Source: Methanoculleus sp. UBA374
GTDB lineage: Archaea; Halobacteriota; Methanomicrobia; Methanomicrobiales; Methanoculleaceae
NCBI GenBank assembly: GCA_002508705.1
Contig: DAYL01000029.1
Span: forward strand, 130,292-194,291
DNA: 64,000 bases
Reading direction: 5' to 3'
The position numbers and the translations under genes are program-made. This document shows, piece after piece, positions 1 to 7,577 of this stretch (the first letter of the stretch is position 1; the number at the start of each line of letters is the position of its first letter). The notes below the pieces were generated by a model, which did no database searches, was not told where the DNA came from, and worked only from the letters and a program-made list of their open reading frames with translations.

Positions 1-579
1 GTCCGGATAGAGCCTCCGGATATTCTTTGCATCCTCGGCCCGCGCGACCGTCACCGCAACGCTGCTATACCCCAATTCGTAGGCACGTTCGACGCCGGCG
101 GCCTGGTCCAGGCGTGCGTGGGCCTTATCGATCACAACCCCGCCGCTCTCCTCGATTCGCCGGATCACTTCCGGGTAAGGGGTTGTTGCGACGAGACCGG
201 ACATTCTCCCGCCGATCCCCTGTACGAGGGCGGGTGTTGTCACGATGACGGTCCCGGCACCGTCGCAGGCAAGGACGACCGCATCGATAAATCCGGCAAA
301 AAGACCGAAACTCAGGATCTCGGACGCCCCGAACCCGACGAACTCCCGGGTGTCCAGCACCTCCCGCTCCGGCGTACACATCCCCCAGGTCTTGATGCGG
401 TTCTCGATGTTTGCTTTCACGGCGTCTTTCGTGATTTCAGGAACGGGAAGGGCAAACCGTTTTGCAAGGGGGCATTCTTTTATCCGCGCTTCGCCGACCT
501 CGACGACCTCTCCCCCGCGAATGACGATGCGGCTCCTCCCGATCGCTTCTATAATATGTTCGTCACGTGCCTCTGTCAT
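1..579 (-). CDS. Methanogenesis marker protein 8 family (DUF2099), C-terminus off window
   Basis: Reading the minus strand from ATG at 577-579 gives an open frame of 193 codons that runs off the left edge. It begins MTEARDEHIIEAIGRSRIVI and contains WGMCTPEREVLD, EFVGFGASEIL, GAGTVIVTTPALVQGIGGRM and SGLVATTPYPEVI. These are the patterns I associate with the DUF2099 family called putative methanogenesis marker protein 8, present in methanogens; its biochemical role is unknown. The Cys of GMCTPE and a second Cys (VLACDGAGT) could bind metal or cofactor, which is inference. Upstream on the minus strand is a TTTTTAAACC box, a possible promoter, with no clear ribosome site. The family is the best single sign that the host is a methanogen. 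Confidence 0.85.
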   Translation of the reverse strand, partial: MTEARDEHIIEAIGRSRIVIRGGEVVEVGEARIKECPLAKRFALPVPEITKDAVKANIENRIKTWGMCTPEREVLDTREFVGFGASEILSFGLFAGFIDAVVLACDGAGTVIVTTPALVQGIGGRMSGLVATTPYPEVIRRIEESGGVVIDKAHARLDQAAGVERAYELGYSSVAVTVARAEDAKNIRRLYPD

Positions 580-728
580 GATAGGATGCCTGCCTGTAGG
601 GGTATCCGTTTCCCGGTTTAAAAAGCTCGGTCCCGCGGCCAAATTGACCGGTTGATCCCCCCGAAAATTGCCGTCAATTATTGCCGCATCGCCAAGGAGT
701 ATCGTCGAACCCGGCATAACCACCTATT

Positions 729-875
729 ATGACCCGCAGCAGAGGCAGTCCGGACCCCGCTGAAAGACGCAACCGGTGGACCTCCTGGCTTGAGATCGGA
801 TCGGTGGTCTTCTACGGGGCGGTGATCGTTGTGAGCATCGCGATCGCACTTATGGAACTGCAGATCTGTTTTTGA
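729..875 (+). CDS. Small single-pass membrane protein, 48 aa
   Basis: An ATG-started frame of 48 codons has a charged, proline-containing N-terminus (residues 1-20, rich in Arg) followed by one hydrophobic stretch at residues 22-42 (IGSVVFYGAVIVVSIAIALM) and a short tail ending CF. The layout is that of a one-pass membrane peptide with its basic end in the cytoplasm. It stands alone between the marker 8 gene (divergent) and the TnpB element. No family is recognised. Support comes from membrane topology and G/C-rich third positions, so the call is moderate. Confidence 0.5.
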   Translation: MTRSRGSPDPAERRNRWTSWLEIGSVVFYGAVIVVSIAIALMELQICF

Positions 876-1028
876 GCAACGGGCCGGTCCCGTCCGCCGA
901 CGTTTTCTGAAAGATTGCCCCCGGGAAGAGGTGAGGCTGGCAAACCGGGCTGGGGGGCAACGGGAATCCCCCATTCCCGTGCCTGCGTCTCGATCAACCC
1001 TTCGTATTCACCTCGTCGGGCAAGGAGG

Positions 1029-1048
1029 CCCCCTGCGCAAGCAGGGGG
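1029..1048. repeat. Left-end stem-loop of the tnpB element
   Basis: A perfect 8-bp inverted repeat (ccccctgc ... gcaggggg) closes a 4-base loop about 85 bp before the tnpB start. Its arm sequence recurs in the hairpin at 2583-2602, just past the gene. Confidence 0.55.
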
Positions 1049-1131
1049 AGAAATTGCCCGTAGCAAGCCCCGTACACTTTCGCGCCGCGGGAGTTAGCTT
1101 ATAGACCGCTGAGCGGCAAATCTTAGAATCA

Positions 1132-2595
1132 ATGGCACTGCGAGTGGTCAGCAATTATCTCCATCTTCCCCGGAAGACGTTCCAGATTCTCGATACGCTC
1201 GCGTACCATGCCAAGAGCATGTATAACGTAGGACTGTACAACGTCCGGCAACACTACGCTACACACCAGGAAAACACCCAGATCCTTCAAGGGATCCGGC
1301 CGGATCTCACCTCGGGGGTTGACATCCTGGTCGGATCCTACCTCCCGTTTACCCGGAAGAAGGACTTCCCCTACAAAGCGTGCAGCAACTACGCTCAATC
1401 CAAGCCGAACGAGAACTTCGGCCTCCTGCACAACGACAATGCCCAGCAGACTCTCCGGTCGGTCGAAGAGGCATACAAGAGTTACTTTGAACTGCTGAAG
1501 TTGTATCGCACGGGGCAGCTCGAGTACTGTCCGAGTCCTCCCCACTACCTCCCCAAAGATGGGCGGTTCAAGCTGGCGTTCCCCCGGGCGCACCTGACGA
1601 TCCGCAACGGGTCCGTGACGCTCGGCATGTCCCTCACGTTCAGGAAGCAGCATGGCCTGACGGGGAAGGAACTCACCTTCCCGATCCCGCCGTGCATCAA
1701 GCCGCACCAGATCCGGGAAGTCGCGATCCTGCCGGTCAACGGGGGGAAGGCGTACAAGATCGAGTTCTGCTACACCGTACCGAACCAGCCTCAAAACCTT
1801 GATCCGAACCAGTACCTCGCTATCGATCTCGGGCTCACCAACTTTGCGACGATGGTTGACACTGCCACCGGGGCTGCCGTCATTCTTGGCGGTAAGCGTA
1901 TCAAGTCAATTAACCGGTGGTACAACAAGGAGAATGCGCGGTTGCAGAGCATCAAGGACAAGCAGAAAATCGGTGGGATCACGAAGCGGCAGGCCCGGCT
2001 GCTGAAAAAGCGGGACTGCCGGATCGGGGAAGCGATGAACCGATATGCAGTCTGGATCGTGAACTATGCCCTCCAGCACCGGATCGGCACCGTGATCCTC
2101 CCTCGCTGGGACGGGATCAAGGACAAGATCAATCACGGCAAGCGGGGGAACCAGAACTTCGTGCAGGTCCCCTATCCCAAGTTCCGGCAGAAACTGAAGA
2201 GCAAGTGCGAGTTGTTCGGGATCCGGTTCGACGATACGCACTCGGAAGCCTACACCTCGCAGGTCGATGCTCTGAACCTTGACCCGATCCGGAAACCTCC
2301 CTACGGGAGAACGCGGCGGGTCAAGAGAGGGTTGTATCAGAGTGCCCGGGATACTCTGATCAATGCCGACGTCAACGGTGCTCTGAATCATTTGAGAAAA
2401 GTAGCCAGGGATTCGTCGACCGAAGGGAGCGTGAGCACCGCTAGGTGCGATTCCGTGGTCCCACGGATAATCGGTAGGGGCCGCGTCAACCGTCCCGTGC
2501 GAATAAGGACGTCTTTTGAACCGTCAACCTTCGCACACATTAAAGTGCAGCCCTGTGCCCCGCAAGGGGCCCCAGCCGCAAGCCCCCTGCGTTAG
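1132..2595 (+). CDS. tnpB: TnpB, RNA-guided nuclease of the IS605 OrfB family, no zinc-ribbon cysteines
   Basis: The 487-aa product has a TnpB RuvC fold: first catalytic Asp in LAIDLGLTNFA (D232), third in INADVNGALNH (D413). The position where most TnpBs carry Glu (usually in EDL) reads TVILPRWDGIKDK here; the likely second acid is instead E372 in SEAYTSQ. A displaced glutamate has been described for some TnpB/Fanzor groups. The usual CxxC...CxxC ribbon is absent: between E372 and D413 there is no cysteine. The frame continues about 65 residues past the last RuvC motif into low-complexity sequence, where TnpB elements encode their guide RNA. TnpBs are known as RNA-guided DNA nucleases; whether this one is active is not shown. 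A cttatag box lies upstream of the ATG. Confidence 0.85.
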   Translation: MALRVVSNYLHLPRKTFQILDTLAYHAKSMYNVGLYNVRQHYATHQENTQILQGIRPDLTSGVDILVGSYLPFTRKKDFPYKACSNYAQSKPNENFGLLHNDNAQQTLRSVEEAYKSYFELLKLYRTGQLEYCPSPPHYLPKDGRFKLAFPRAHLTIRNGSVTLGMSLTFRKQHGLTGKELTFPIPPCIKPHQIREVAILPVNGGKAYKIEFCYTVPNQPQNLDPNQYLAIDLGLTNFATMVDTATGAAVILGGKRIKSINRWYNKENARLQSIKDKQKIGGITKRQARLLKKRDCRIGEAMNRYAVWIVNYALQHRIGTVILPRWDGIKDKINHGKRGNQNFVQVPYPKFRQKLKSKCELFGIRFDDTHSEAYTSQVDALNLDPIRKPPYGRTRRVKRGLYQSARDTLINADVNGALNHLRKVARDSSTEGSVSTARCDSVVPRIIGRGRVNRPVRIRTSFEPSTFAHIKVQPCAPQGAPAASPLR

Positions 2596-2602
2596 CGGGG
2601 GG
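2430..2602 (+). ncRNA. Candidate guide (omega/reRNA) region at the tnpB 3' end
   Basis: In TnpB elements the guide RNA is cut from the 3' end of the tnpB transcript and reaches the element's right end. Here that stretch is rich in short complementary runs, such as the inverted pair ccgtggtcccacgg at 2453-2466, and ends in the 2583-2602 hairpin. The limits are estimated from the family layout; nothing in the sequence alone proves the RNA. Confidence 0.25.
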
Positions 2603-2696
2603 TAGTTGACGGGACCCCTGCAAGCAGACCTGGTTTGGCTGGACAAGAATTACAGTCGCTGCGTTAGCGGGGGGTAGTTGACGGGACCCCTGCAAG
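2587..2696. repeat. Two 38-bp direct repeats, 72-bp period
   Basis: Identical 38-bp copies lie at 2587-2624 and 2659-2696, both beginning ctgcgttagcggggggtagt. The second copy encodes, on the minus strand, the last residues and stop codon of the adjacent PLP enzyme. The first sits at the right end of the tnpB element. A duplication during or after insertion would explain the arrangement. Confidence 0.8.
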
Positions 2697-3902
2697 GGCA
2701 TACTCAAGGTCCGCGCAGAGGTCCTCGGGGTCCTCAAGACCGACCGAGAGCCGGAAGATCCCGTCGCCCGCGAACGCCCGGTACGACCGTTCCTGCGCCG
2801 GGGTCATCCGGAAGGAGGTCCGGAGCATCTCGTCCGTGGGAAGGTAAAAGACGAGGCTCCGTACGTGGCCGAGCGAGACGGCGTAATGGATGATCGAGAG
2901 CCGGTCGGCGAGGATCTTTGCAGCGTTTGCACCGTCTGCTACCTGAAACGTCAGCATACCGGAGAAGTTTTTGAGCTGGCGCGCCGCCAGAGCATGCTGG
3001 GGGTGCGAAGCAAGGCCGGGATATACGACCCGGGTCACCTTCGGGTGATCCTCCAGGAACTTTGCAACGGCAAGGGCCCCTGTTTCGTGGGCTTTCATCC
3101 GGAGGGGGAGGGTCGATGCGCCCCGCTGGATGAGCCAGGCATTGAACGGGCTTAATATTCCGCCGGTCCGGATCTCGACTTCTTTCCTGATGCCGGCCAT
3201 GTCTTTTCTGTTCCCGAGAACCGCACCTCCGATGGCATCCCCGTGCCCGCAGATGTACTTGGTCAGGGAATGGATCACATAGTCGGCGCCAAGTTCGAGC
3301 GGGTGGATGCCTATGGGCGAGGCGAAGGTGGCGTCCACGGCGACCTTCGACCCGTTCTCATGTGCAATGCCGGCGACGGCTTCAATATCGGTCAGACGGA
3401 GGATCGGATTTGCCGGCGTCTCCGCATAGACGAGCCGGGTATTCGGGCGGAGTGCATCCCGGAGGTTCTCCGGATCGGACATGTCGACCTTCGTGACCGA
3501 TATGCCCAGACGTGGGATGAGTTCGTTCGTCATCTCCGCCGTCGCGGCATAGGATACGTCGCTGATGACGAGGTGATCTCCCGCGGAGAGGTTGTACAGG
3601 AGCAGCGCGGTGACGGCTGCCATGCCGCTTCCGAACGCCACGGCCGCCTCCGCCCCCTCGAGGGCGGCAAGTTTCTGCTCCAGCTGATCCACGGTCGGGT
3701 TCTTCCAGCGGGAGTACAGATAGGGAGTTGCATCTCCGAAATCTTCGGCGGAGAACGAAGCACCGGCATCGGCGAGGAACGTTGTCGACGTGACGATGCC
3801 GGGAGCCGACGCTCGCGTCACGGGATCGGGGGTCTCCCCGGCATGGACCGCGTCGGTCATAAGTCCCCGGTGGGGGGTGTTTTTTTCTGTCACTCGTATC
3901 AT
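2664..3902 (-). CDS. Cys/Met metabolism PLP-dependent enzyme (cystathionine gamma-synthase/lyase family)
   Basis: The 412-aa product matches the trans-sulfuration family: SRWKNPTVDQLEQKLAALEG near residue 64, SGMAAVTALL near 92, YAETPANPIL near 159, and the PLP lysine in HSLTKYICGHGD (K215). Enzymes of this fold make or break C-S bonds in cystathionine, O-acetylhomoserine or methionine; the substrate cannot be chosen from motifs alone. A second ATG at residue 15 (MTDAVHAGE) is an equally plausible start. The last eight residues (VPSTTPR and stop) come from a direct repeat, so the native C-terminus may have been slightly altered. Nearby cysS fits a sulfur-amino-acid theme, but the two are not clearly co-transcribed. 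Confidence 0.9.
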   Translation of the reverse strand: MIRVTEKNTPHRGLMTDAVHAGETPDPVTRASAPGIVTSTTFLADAGASFSAEDFGDATPYLYSRWKNPTVDQLEQKLAALEGAEAAVAFGSGMAAVTALLLYNLSAGDHLVISDVSYAATAEMTNELIPRLGISVTKVDMSDPENLRDALRPNTRLVYAETPANPILRLTDIEAVAGIAHENGSKVAVDATFASPIGIHPLELGADYVIHSLTKYICGHGDAIGGAVLGNRKDMAGIRKEVEIRTGGILSPFNAWLIQRGASTLPLRMKAHETGALAVAKFLEDHPKVTRVVYPGLASHPQHALAARQLKNFSGMLTFQVADGANAAKILADRLSIIHYAVSLGHVRSLVFYLPTDEMLRTSFRMTPAQERSYRAFAGDGIFRLSVGLEDPEDLCADLEYALAGVPSTTPR

Positions 3903-4133
3903 ATCCTAAAAAGTCGTTCGCCCAAAACCGCCGGCCACGCGAGTATCATCACGGGCCGCCGGAGGGAGATCCCCGGAGCATTCCGGTAGAGGCTTGTTGT
4001 TACACTCCCGTATTGGAAGGGAGAAGGGATAGTTCCTCAATTTCGGGCAATTATTGCCGCGTCCTGTTCCGGGCGCCCGACAATGGGGAAATAAGAGATG
4101 CCAGCGTTCGGCGGCGCACCGCCGGGACCGCGA

Positions 4134-5393
4134 TCAGAGCGACGGGTCGGTTACGGTGATCCCGGCGGCCGTCATCCGCTCGCGGATCATGTCCGAGACC
4201 TCGAACTGTTTTTTGGCGCGCAGTTCCGCCCGGATCTCCTGAAGGACGCGTATGGGCACGCTTGCCTCGCGCAGGAAATTTATTCCGAGGATCTCCCCGA
4301 ACTCTTTCAAAGCCCCGATATCCCCGTTCGCGGCGAGTTTCTGGACGGCGGCGAGCGCCATCGGTGTGTTGAGGTCCGATTCCATGGCATCGATGAACGC
4401 TTTTCTTCCTTCCCGGTCCTCTCCGGCATCTTTTTTTGCAGCCGCACGGATATGTTCGAGCGCCCGCGCCGCATGTGCTATTCCCTCTTCGGTGGCCTGA
4501 AGCGGGGACCGATAGTGCGACAGCAGAATATAATATCTCAGGACGTCTTTATTCCAGGTCTTGAGCGCGTCCCTGACGGTGATGAAGTTGCCGAGCGATT
4601 TCGACATTTTCTTCCCTTCGACCGTCAGGAATCCCGTGTGCATCCAATACCTGACCATCGGGTGCTTTCCTTCCATCGATTCCATCTGCGCGATCTCCGC
4701 TTCATGGTGGGGAAAGATCAGGTCCAGCCCCCCGCCGTGGATGTCATACTGCTGCCCGAAGTATTTCTCGGTGACCGCAGTATCCTCGATGTGCCACCCG
4801 GGCCGCCCCCGGCCCCAGGGGGAGTCCCAGGTATACTCTCCGAATTCTCCGAACTTCCAGAGCACAAAGTCCAGAGGTGTGCGTTTTCCTTCGCCGGTTA
4901 CCCGGCTGATGCGGTCCGTTCCATGCTGGCCGGACAGCTCTCCGTTGCGCTCGAACGTACTCACGTCGAAATAGACTCCGGCCTCTGTGACGTATGCCGC
5001 GCCGCGCCCGAGCAGGCGCTCCGCCTGGGATAGGATCTCCGGGATATGCGTGGTGGCGCGGGCATGGTAACTCACCGCATCGATTCCCAGGGAGCGCATG
5101 TCCCGGAGGTATGCGGCCTCAAACGTTCGTGCGAGTACGCTCTGGGGCACGCCCTCTTCCTTTGCGCGGTTGATGATCTTGTCGTCGACATCGGTGATAT
5201 TCTGGAGATAGAATACTTCCAGCCCCGTCCACCGGAGGTACTTCGCCAGGACGTCAAAGACGATGTAGGTCCTGGCGTGACCAAGGTGCGAGTAGTCGTA
5301 CACCGTCGGGCCGCAGACGAATAAGTATACCCTGCCAGGGTTACGGGTCACGAGCGGCTCTACGGTTCTCGATAACGTACTGTAGAGGTCCAA
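4134..5393 (-). CDS. cysS: Cysteinyl-tRNA synthetase
   Basis: This class I synthetase charges tRNA-Cys in the cytoplasm. It carries VCGPTVYDYSHLGHARTY (first zinc Cys plus the HIGH-type HLGH), the ligand region GGGLDLIFPHHEAEIAQ, and KKMSKSLGNF. Length is 419 aa, a little short of the usual 450-480, with a compact C-terminal domain. The frame is open upstream to an ATG at 5441, but that lies inside tRNA-Cys. I therefore chose TTG at 5391-5393, which has GGAGGAG eight bases upstream and begins with the expected LDLYSTLSR. The tRNA substrate is encoded 21 bp upstream on the same strand, so one transcript could carry both. Confidence 0.95.
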   Translation of the reverse strand: MDLYSTLSRTVEPLVTRNPGRVYLFVCGPTVYDYSHLGHARTYIVFDVLAKYLRWTGLEVFYLQNITDVDDKIINRAKEEGVPQSVLARTFEAAYLRDMRSLGIDAVSYHARATTHIPEILSQAERLLGRGAAYVTEAGVYFDVSTFERNGELSGQHGTDRISRVTGEGKRTPLDFVLWKFGEFGEYTWDSPWGRGRPGWHIEDTAVTEKYFGQQYDIHGGGLDLIFPHHEAEIAQMESMEGKHPMVRYWMHTGFLTVEGKKMSKSLGNFITVRDALKTWNKDVLRYYILLSHYRSPLQATEEGIAHAARALEHIRAAAKKDAGEDREGRKAFIDAMESDLNTPMALAAVQKLAANGDIGALKEFGEILGINFLREASVPIRVLQEIRAELRAKKQFEVSDMIRERMTAAGITVTDPSL

Positions 5394-5414
5394 GTACCGA
5401 TCTCCTCCATCGGA

Positions 5415-5488
5415 CGCCGGCGGAGGGAGTCGAACCCCCAAACATTCGCTTTGCAGGCGAAGGCATTATACCGCTCTGCCACACCGGC
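5415..5488 (-). tRNA. tRNA-Cys (GCA anticodon)
   Basis: The minus strand folds into a cloverleaf. The acceptor is GCCGGTG with CGCCGGC (one G-U pair); the D stem has GCAG; the anticodon stem TTCGC/GCGAA closes the loop CTGCAAA with anticodon GCA; the T arm is GGGGG-TTCGACT-CCCTC. No intron is seen and CCA is not encoded. The discriminator base reads G, whereas tRNA-Cys usually has U73. It lies immediately upstream of cysS. Confidence 0.93.
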
Positions 5489-5918
5489 TTCGTGCTGCTT
5501 CCCGCTTCGCGGTTGCGCGGCCCTTTCCGGCACACCCGGCTGCCGTACTCTCCGGGAGTGATGTGCCGGTCGTCAACGGCGATCATCGGGTGATCTCTCG
5601 TGCCTATGTATCCATCACTTTTAGTCGTATTGGTTACCGTGAAGGGATACCTCCTGCAGCGGGCCCTCATGGTGCGGTGCCGTCTTGAATGTTTGTCCTG
5701 CCCGGAGCCGCCGCCTTTCTGCAGGATCGCTCCGCATCCATTGATAAAGGAGCCGGAGAGTTGCGGCCCCGTATAAATGGTCTGATGATCCGGATATGCG
5801 GGGGTTGTATCCTCCTCGTTTTCGAGGAAGGCATATCGTCGGCTTTCCGTCGGGACCAGGGCTGACATCTTGCCCTGATATCAAAAGATTTAAGGCGTAT
5901 GACTGCTACTTTACCGTC
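5489..5918. other. Intergenic stretch between tRNA-Cys and tspO
   Basis: No convincing gene is visible. On the plus strand there is a good TATA box (cgtataaatgg, about 5771-5781) and a short hairpin, cctcg-tttt-cgagg, at 5814-5827. A second box, aaaagatttaagg (about 5883-5895), is better placed for tspO. What the first box drives is unclear. Confidence 0.4.
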
Positions 5919-6404
5919 GTGGCATCCACATACATCCGGGTTATCCAGTTCCTTGCGGCGATCGCGGTCTGCCTGCTTGCGGGGCTGATCGGGTCGGTCT
6001 TCACGACACCCGCCGTTCCGACCTGGTATGCCGCGCTTGCAAAGCCCGACCTGACCCCTCCGGCGTGGATCTTTGGCCCCACCTGGACGGTGCTCTATAT
6101 CCTCATGGGCGTCGCGCTTTACTTCGTCTGGAGCAAGGGGTGGGGGCAGAAGAACGTGCAGGTCGCCATGACGATCTTCGCCGTCCAACTGGCCTTGAAT
6201 GTCCTCTGGTCGTACTTCTTCTTCGGACTGCAGTCACCGTTCTTCGCTCTCCTCGGGATCGTGCTCCTCTGGGTTGCTATCCTCATGACGATCGGCGCCT
6301 TCTACCGGGTCTCCGTGCCCGCGGCGGTGTTGCTCGTCCCCTACCTCCTCTGGGTGAGTTTCGCGGCGTATCTCAACTACGGCATCTACGTTCTCAATCC
6401 GTAA
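5919..6404 (+). CDS. tspO: TspO/MBR family membrane protein
   Basis: The 161-aa product has five hydrophobic segments and the family signatures PTWYAALAKPDLTPPAWIFG (residues 27-46), PTWTVLYILMGVALY and ALNVLWSYFFFG, followed by an AAYLNYGIYVLNP tail. TspO proteins bind tetrapyrroles and related ligands in membranes of bacteria, archaea and mitochondria; the archaeal role is not settled. The frame opens further upstream, but GTG at 5919 gives the normal family length. The box at 5883-5895 would place transcription at or very near that GTG, a leaderless layout. It is a single gene, convergent with the phosphatidyltransferase gene downstream. Confidence 0.9.
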   Translation: MASTYIRVIQFLAAIAVCLLAGLIGSVFTTPAVPTWYAALAKPDLTPPAWIFGPTWTVLYILMGVALYFVWSKGWGQKNVQVAMTIFAVQLALNVLWSYFFFGLQSPFFALLGIVLLWVAILMTIGAFYRVSVPAAVLLVPYLLWVSFAAYLNYGIYVLNP

Positions 6405-6465
6405 AAATGACCTATTTTCCGGGGGCAAGGCCCCCGGCGCCGGGATTTGTGAAAGATGTCGGGCG

Positions 6466-7068
6466 TCAGCGTTTATCGATCTGCCGCCAGACGTGGACGA
6501 ACCGCTGCAGTGCGGTGTAGTGTCCGAATATCCCGAATATGACGAGGAGCCACCCGAGGAAGTTCATGCCATATATCGTTTCCGGGAGCAGCACCGTGAG
6601 CGCGCCGGCGATGATGATCAGCACCAGGCGGTCCGCCCGGCCGAGGATGCCCCCGTAGTACCTGCCGACCCCGACGGCCTGCGCCTGGGTGCCGAGGTAC
6701 GAAGACATCAGGACGCCGGTCAGGGCGAAGACGCCGATCGGCCAGGGGGCGGCGCCGCCTGCGAAGATGCCGGTGATGATGAATATGTCGGCGTAGCGGT
6801 CGATGACGTGGTCGAGGAAGTCGCCCCGAAGGCCCGCGGCCCCCGTGTCCCGTGCGAGCGCTCCGTCAAGAGCGTCGAAGACGGCGTTCAGGACGACCAT
6901 GACGATCCCGAGCACGACGCCCCCGGCATAGAACGCTATACCCGCGAGTATCGATACGAAGAAAGATGCAACGGTGAGCCCGTTCGGGGTGAGCCCGATC
7001 TTCTTTGCCAGGTTCACCATGGGCTGAATGATGCCCTGCATCTGCGGCCGGAACTGGTCCAGTGTCAT
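6466..7068 (-). CDS. CDP-alcohol phosphatidyltransferase (archaetidyl-headgroup synthase)
   Basis: The enzyme joins a CDP-activated lipid to an alcohol phosphate in the membrane. The full signature D-x2-DG-x2-AR-x8-G-x3-D-x3-D is present: D65, D68, G69, A72, R73, G82, D86 and D90. About six membrane segments cover the 200 aa. In archaea this length fits archaetidylinositol phosphate synthase, though the headgroup cannot be read from sequence. The start is ATG at 7066-7068, overlapping the upstream kinase stop as ATGA; the frame is open further upstream but only inside that gene. It is the last gene of the pyrG-to-lipid cluster. Confidence 0.88.
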   Translation of the reverse strand: MTLDQFRPQMQGIIQPMVNLAKKIGLTPNGLTVASFFVSILAGIAFYAGGVVLGIVMVVLNAVFDALDGALARDTGAAGLRGDFLDHVIDRYADIFIITGIFAGGAAPWPIGVFALTGVLMSSYLGTQAQAVGVGRYYGGILGRADRLVLIIIAGALTVLLPETIYGMNFLGWLLVIFGIFGHYTALQRFVHVWRQIDKR

Positions 7069-7577
7069 GCCCCGGGCTCCAGATACCCTGTCCAGTCGAT
7101 GGACCCGTAGGACGCCGGCAGTTCCCCGCGAATAAACTGCTCTATCCGGTCCGCACACTCGCCGACCGGGAGATCGGTCGTATCCACCTCAAGGACGCGC
7201 TCTCCCGGATGCTCTTCCAGCGTCTCGATCAGGATGACGTCGAGCGCCTCCGCCTCGACGTTCTCGGCGACCTTCCCGGCGGGATAGTTCCTCGGCATAA
7301 GGCGTTTCCGGAGGACGTCCGGCCGGCACCGGAGGACCACCACCCGGTCGCAGGGGAGGAGGTGTGCGAGGTGGCCCTCGACGATCCCGTCGACCGGCTC
7401 GAACTCTTCCGCCCACCGGTCGACGTCCACCACCAGGGTCTCGCGGCAGGGGTCCTCCTCGATGACGTAGGGCCGCACGGTATCGGTCAGCCGGACGACC
7501 CGGTGGCCCCGCTGTTCGAGTTCCGCCGCAACGGACGTTTTTCCGGTTCCCGGCGTGCCGGTGAGGCCTGTCATCAT
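7065..7577 (-). CDS. AK6/Fap7-like adenylate kinase (ATPase)
   Basis: This small P-loop kinase starts MMTGLTGTPGTGKTSVAAEL, giving Walker A GTPGTGKTS, and continues with TDTVRPYVIEEDP, DVDRWAEEF, DGIVEGHLAHLLP and VVVLRCRPDVLRKRL. These match the AK6 family (human hCINAP, yeast Fap7), an adenylate kinase/ATPase needed for small-subunit rRNA maturation in eukaryotes and archaea. At 170 aa the length is typical. The start at 7577 overlaps the hisC stop by 4 bp; the next codon is also ATG. It lies between hisC and the lipid gene with overlaps on both sides, so translational coupling is likely. Confidence 0.85.
   Translation of the reverse strand: MMTGLTGTPGTGKTSVAAELEQRGHRVVRLTDTVRPYVIEEDPCRETLVVDVDRWAEEFEPVDGIVEGHLAHLLPCDRVVVLRCRPDVLRKRLMPRNYPAGKVAENVEAEALDVILIETLEEHPGERVLEVDTTDLPVGECADRIEQFIRGELPASYGSIDWTGYLEPGA

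Larger units (their letters stand above)
1021..2624 (+). mobile_element. Stand-alone tnpB (IS1341/IS605-OrfB type) element, approximate limits
   Basis: One tnpB gene with no tnpA nearby is flanked by similar stem-loops. At 1029-1048 the arms ccccctgc/gcaggggg close a gcaa loop. At 2583-2602 the arms ccccctgc/gcgggggg close a gtta loop. Subterminal hairpins of this sort mark the ends of IS200/IS605-type elements, which lack inverted repeats and target duplications. The exact ends cannot be fixed by eye. The right end abuts a 38-bp direct repeat that also forms the tail of the next gene, which may record the insertion. Without tnpA the element would need a transposase in trans. Confidence 0.5.

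Noticed and set aside
5394-5441. ATG start for cysS at 5441
   Set aside because: It lies inside tRNA-Cys and the extra residues match no synthetase; TTG at 5393 has a GGAGGAG site and the expected N-terminus.
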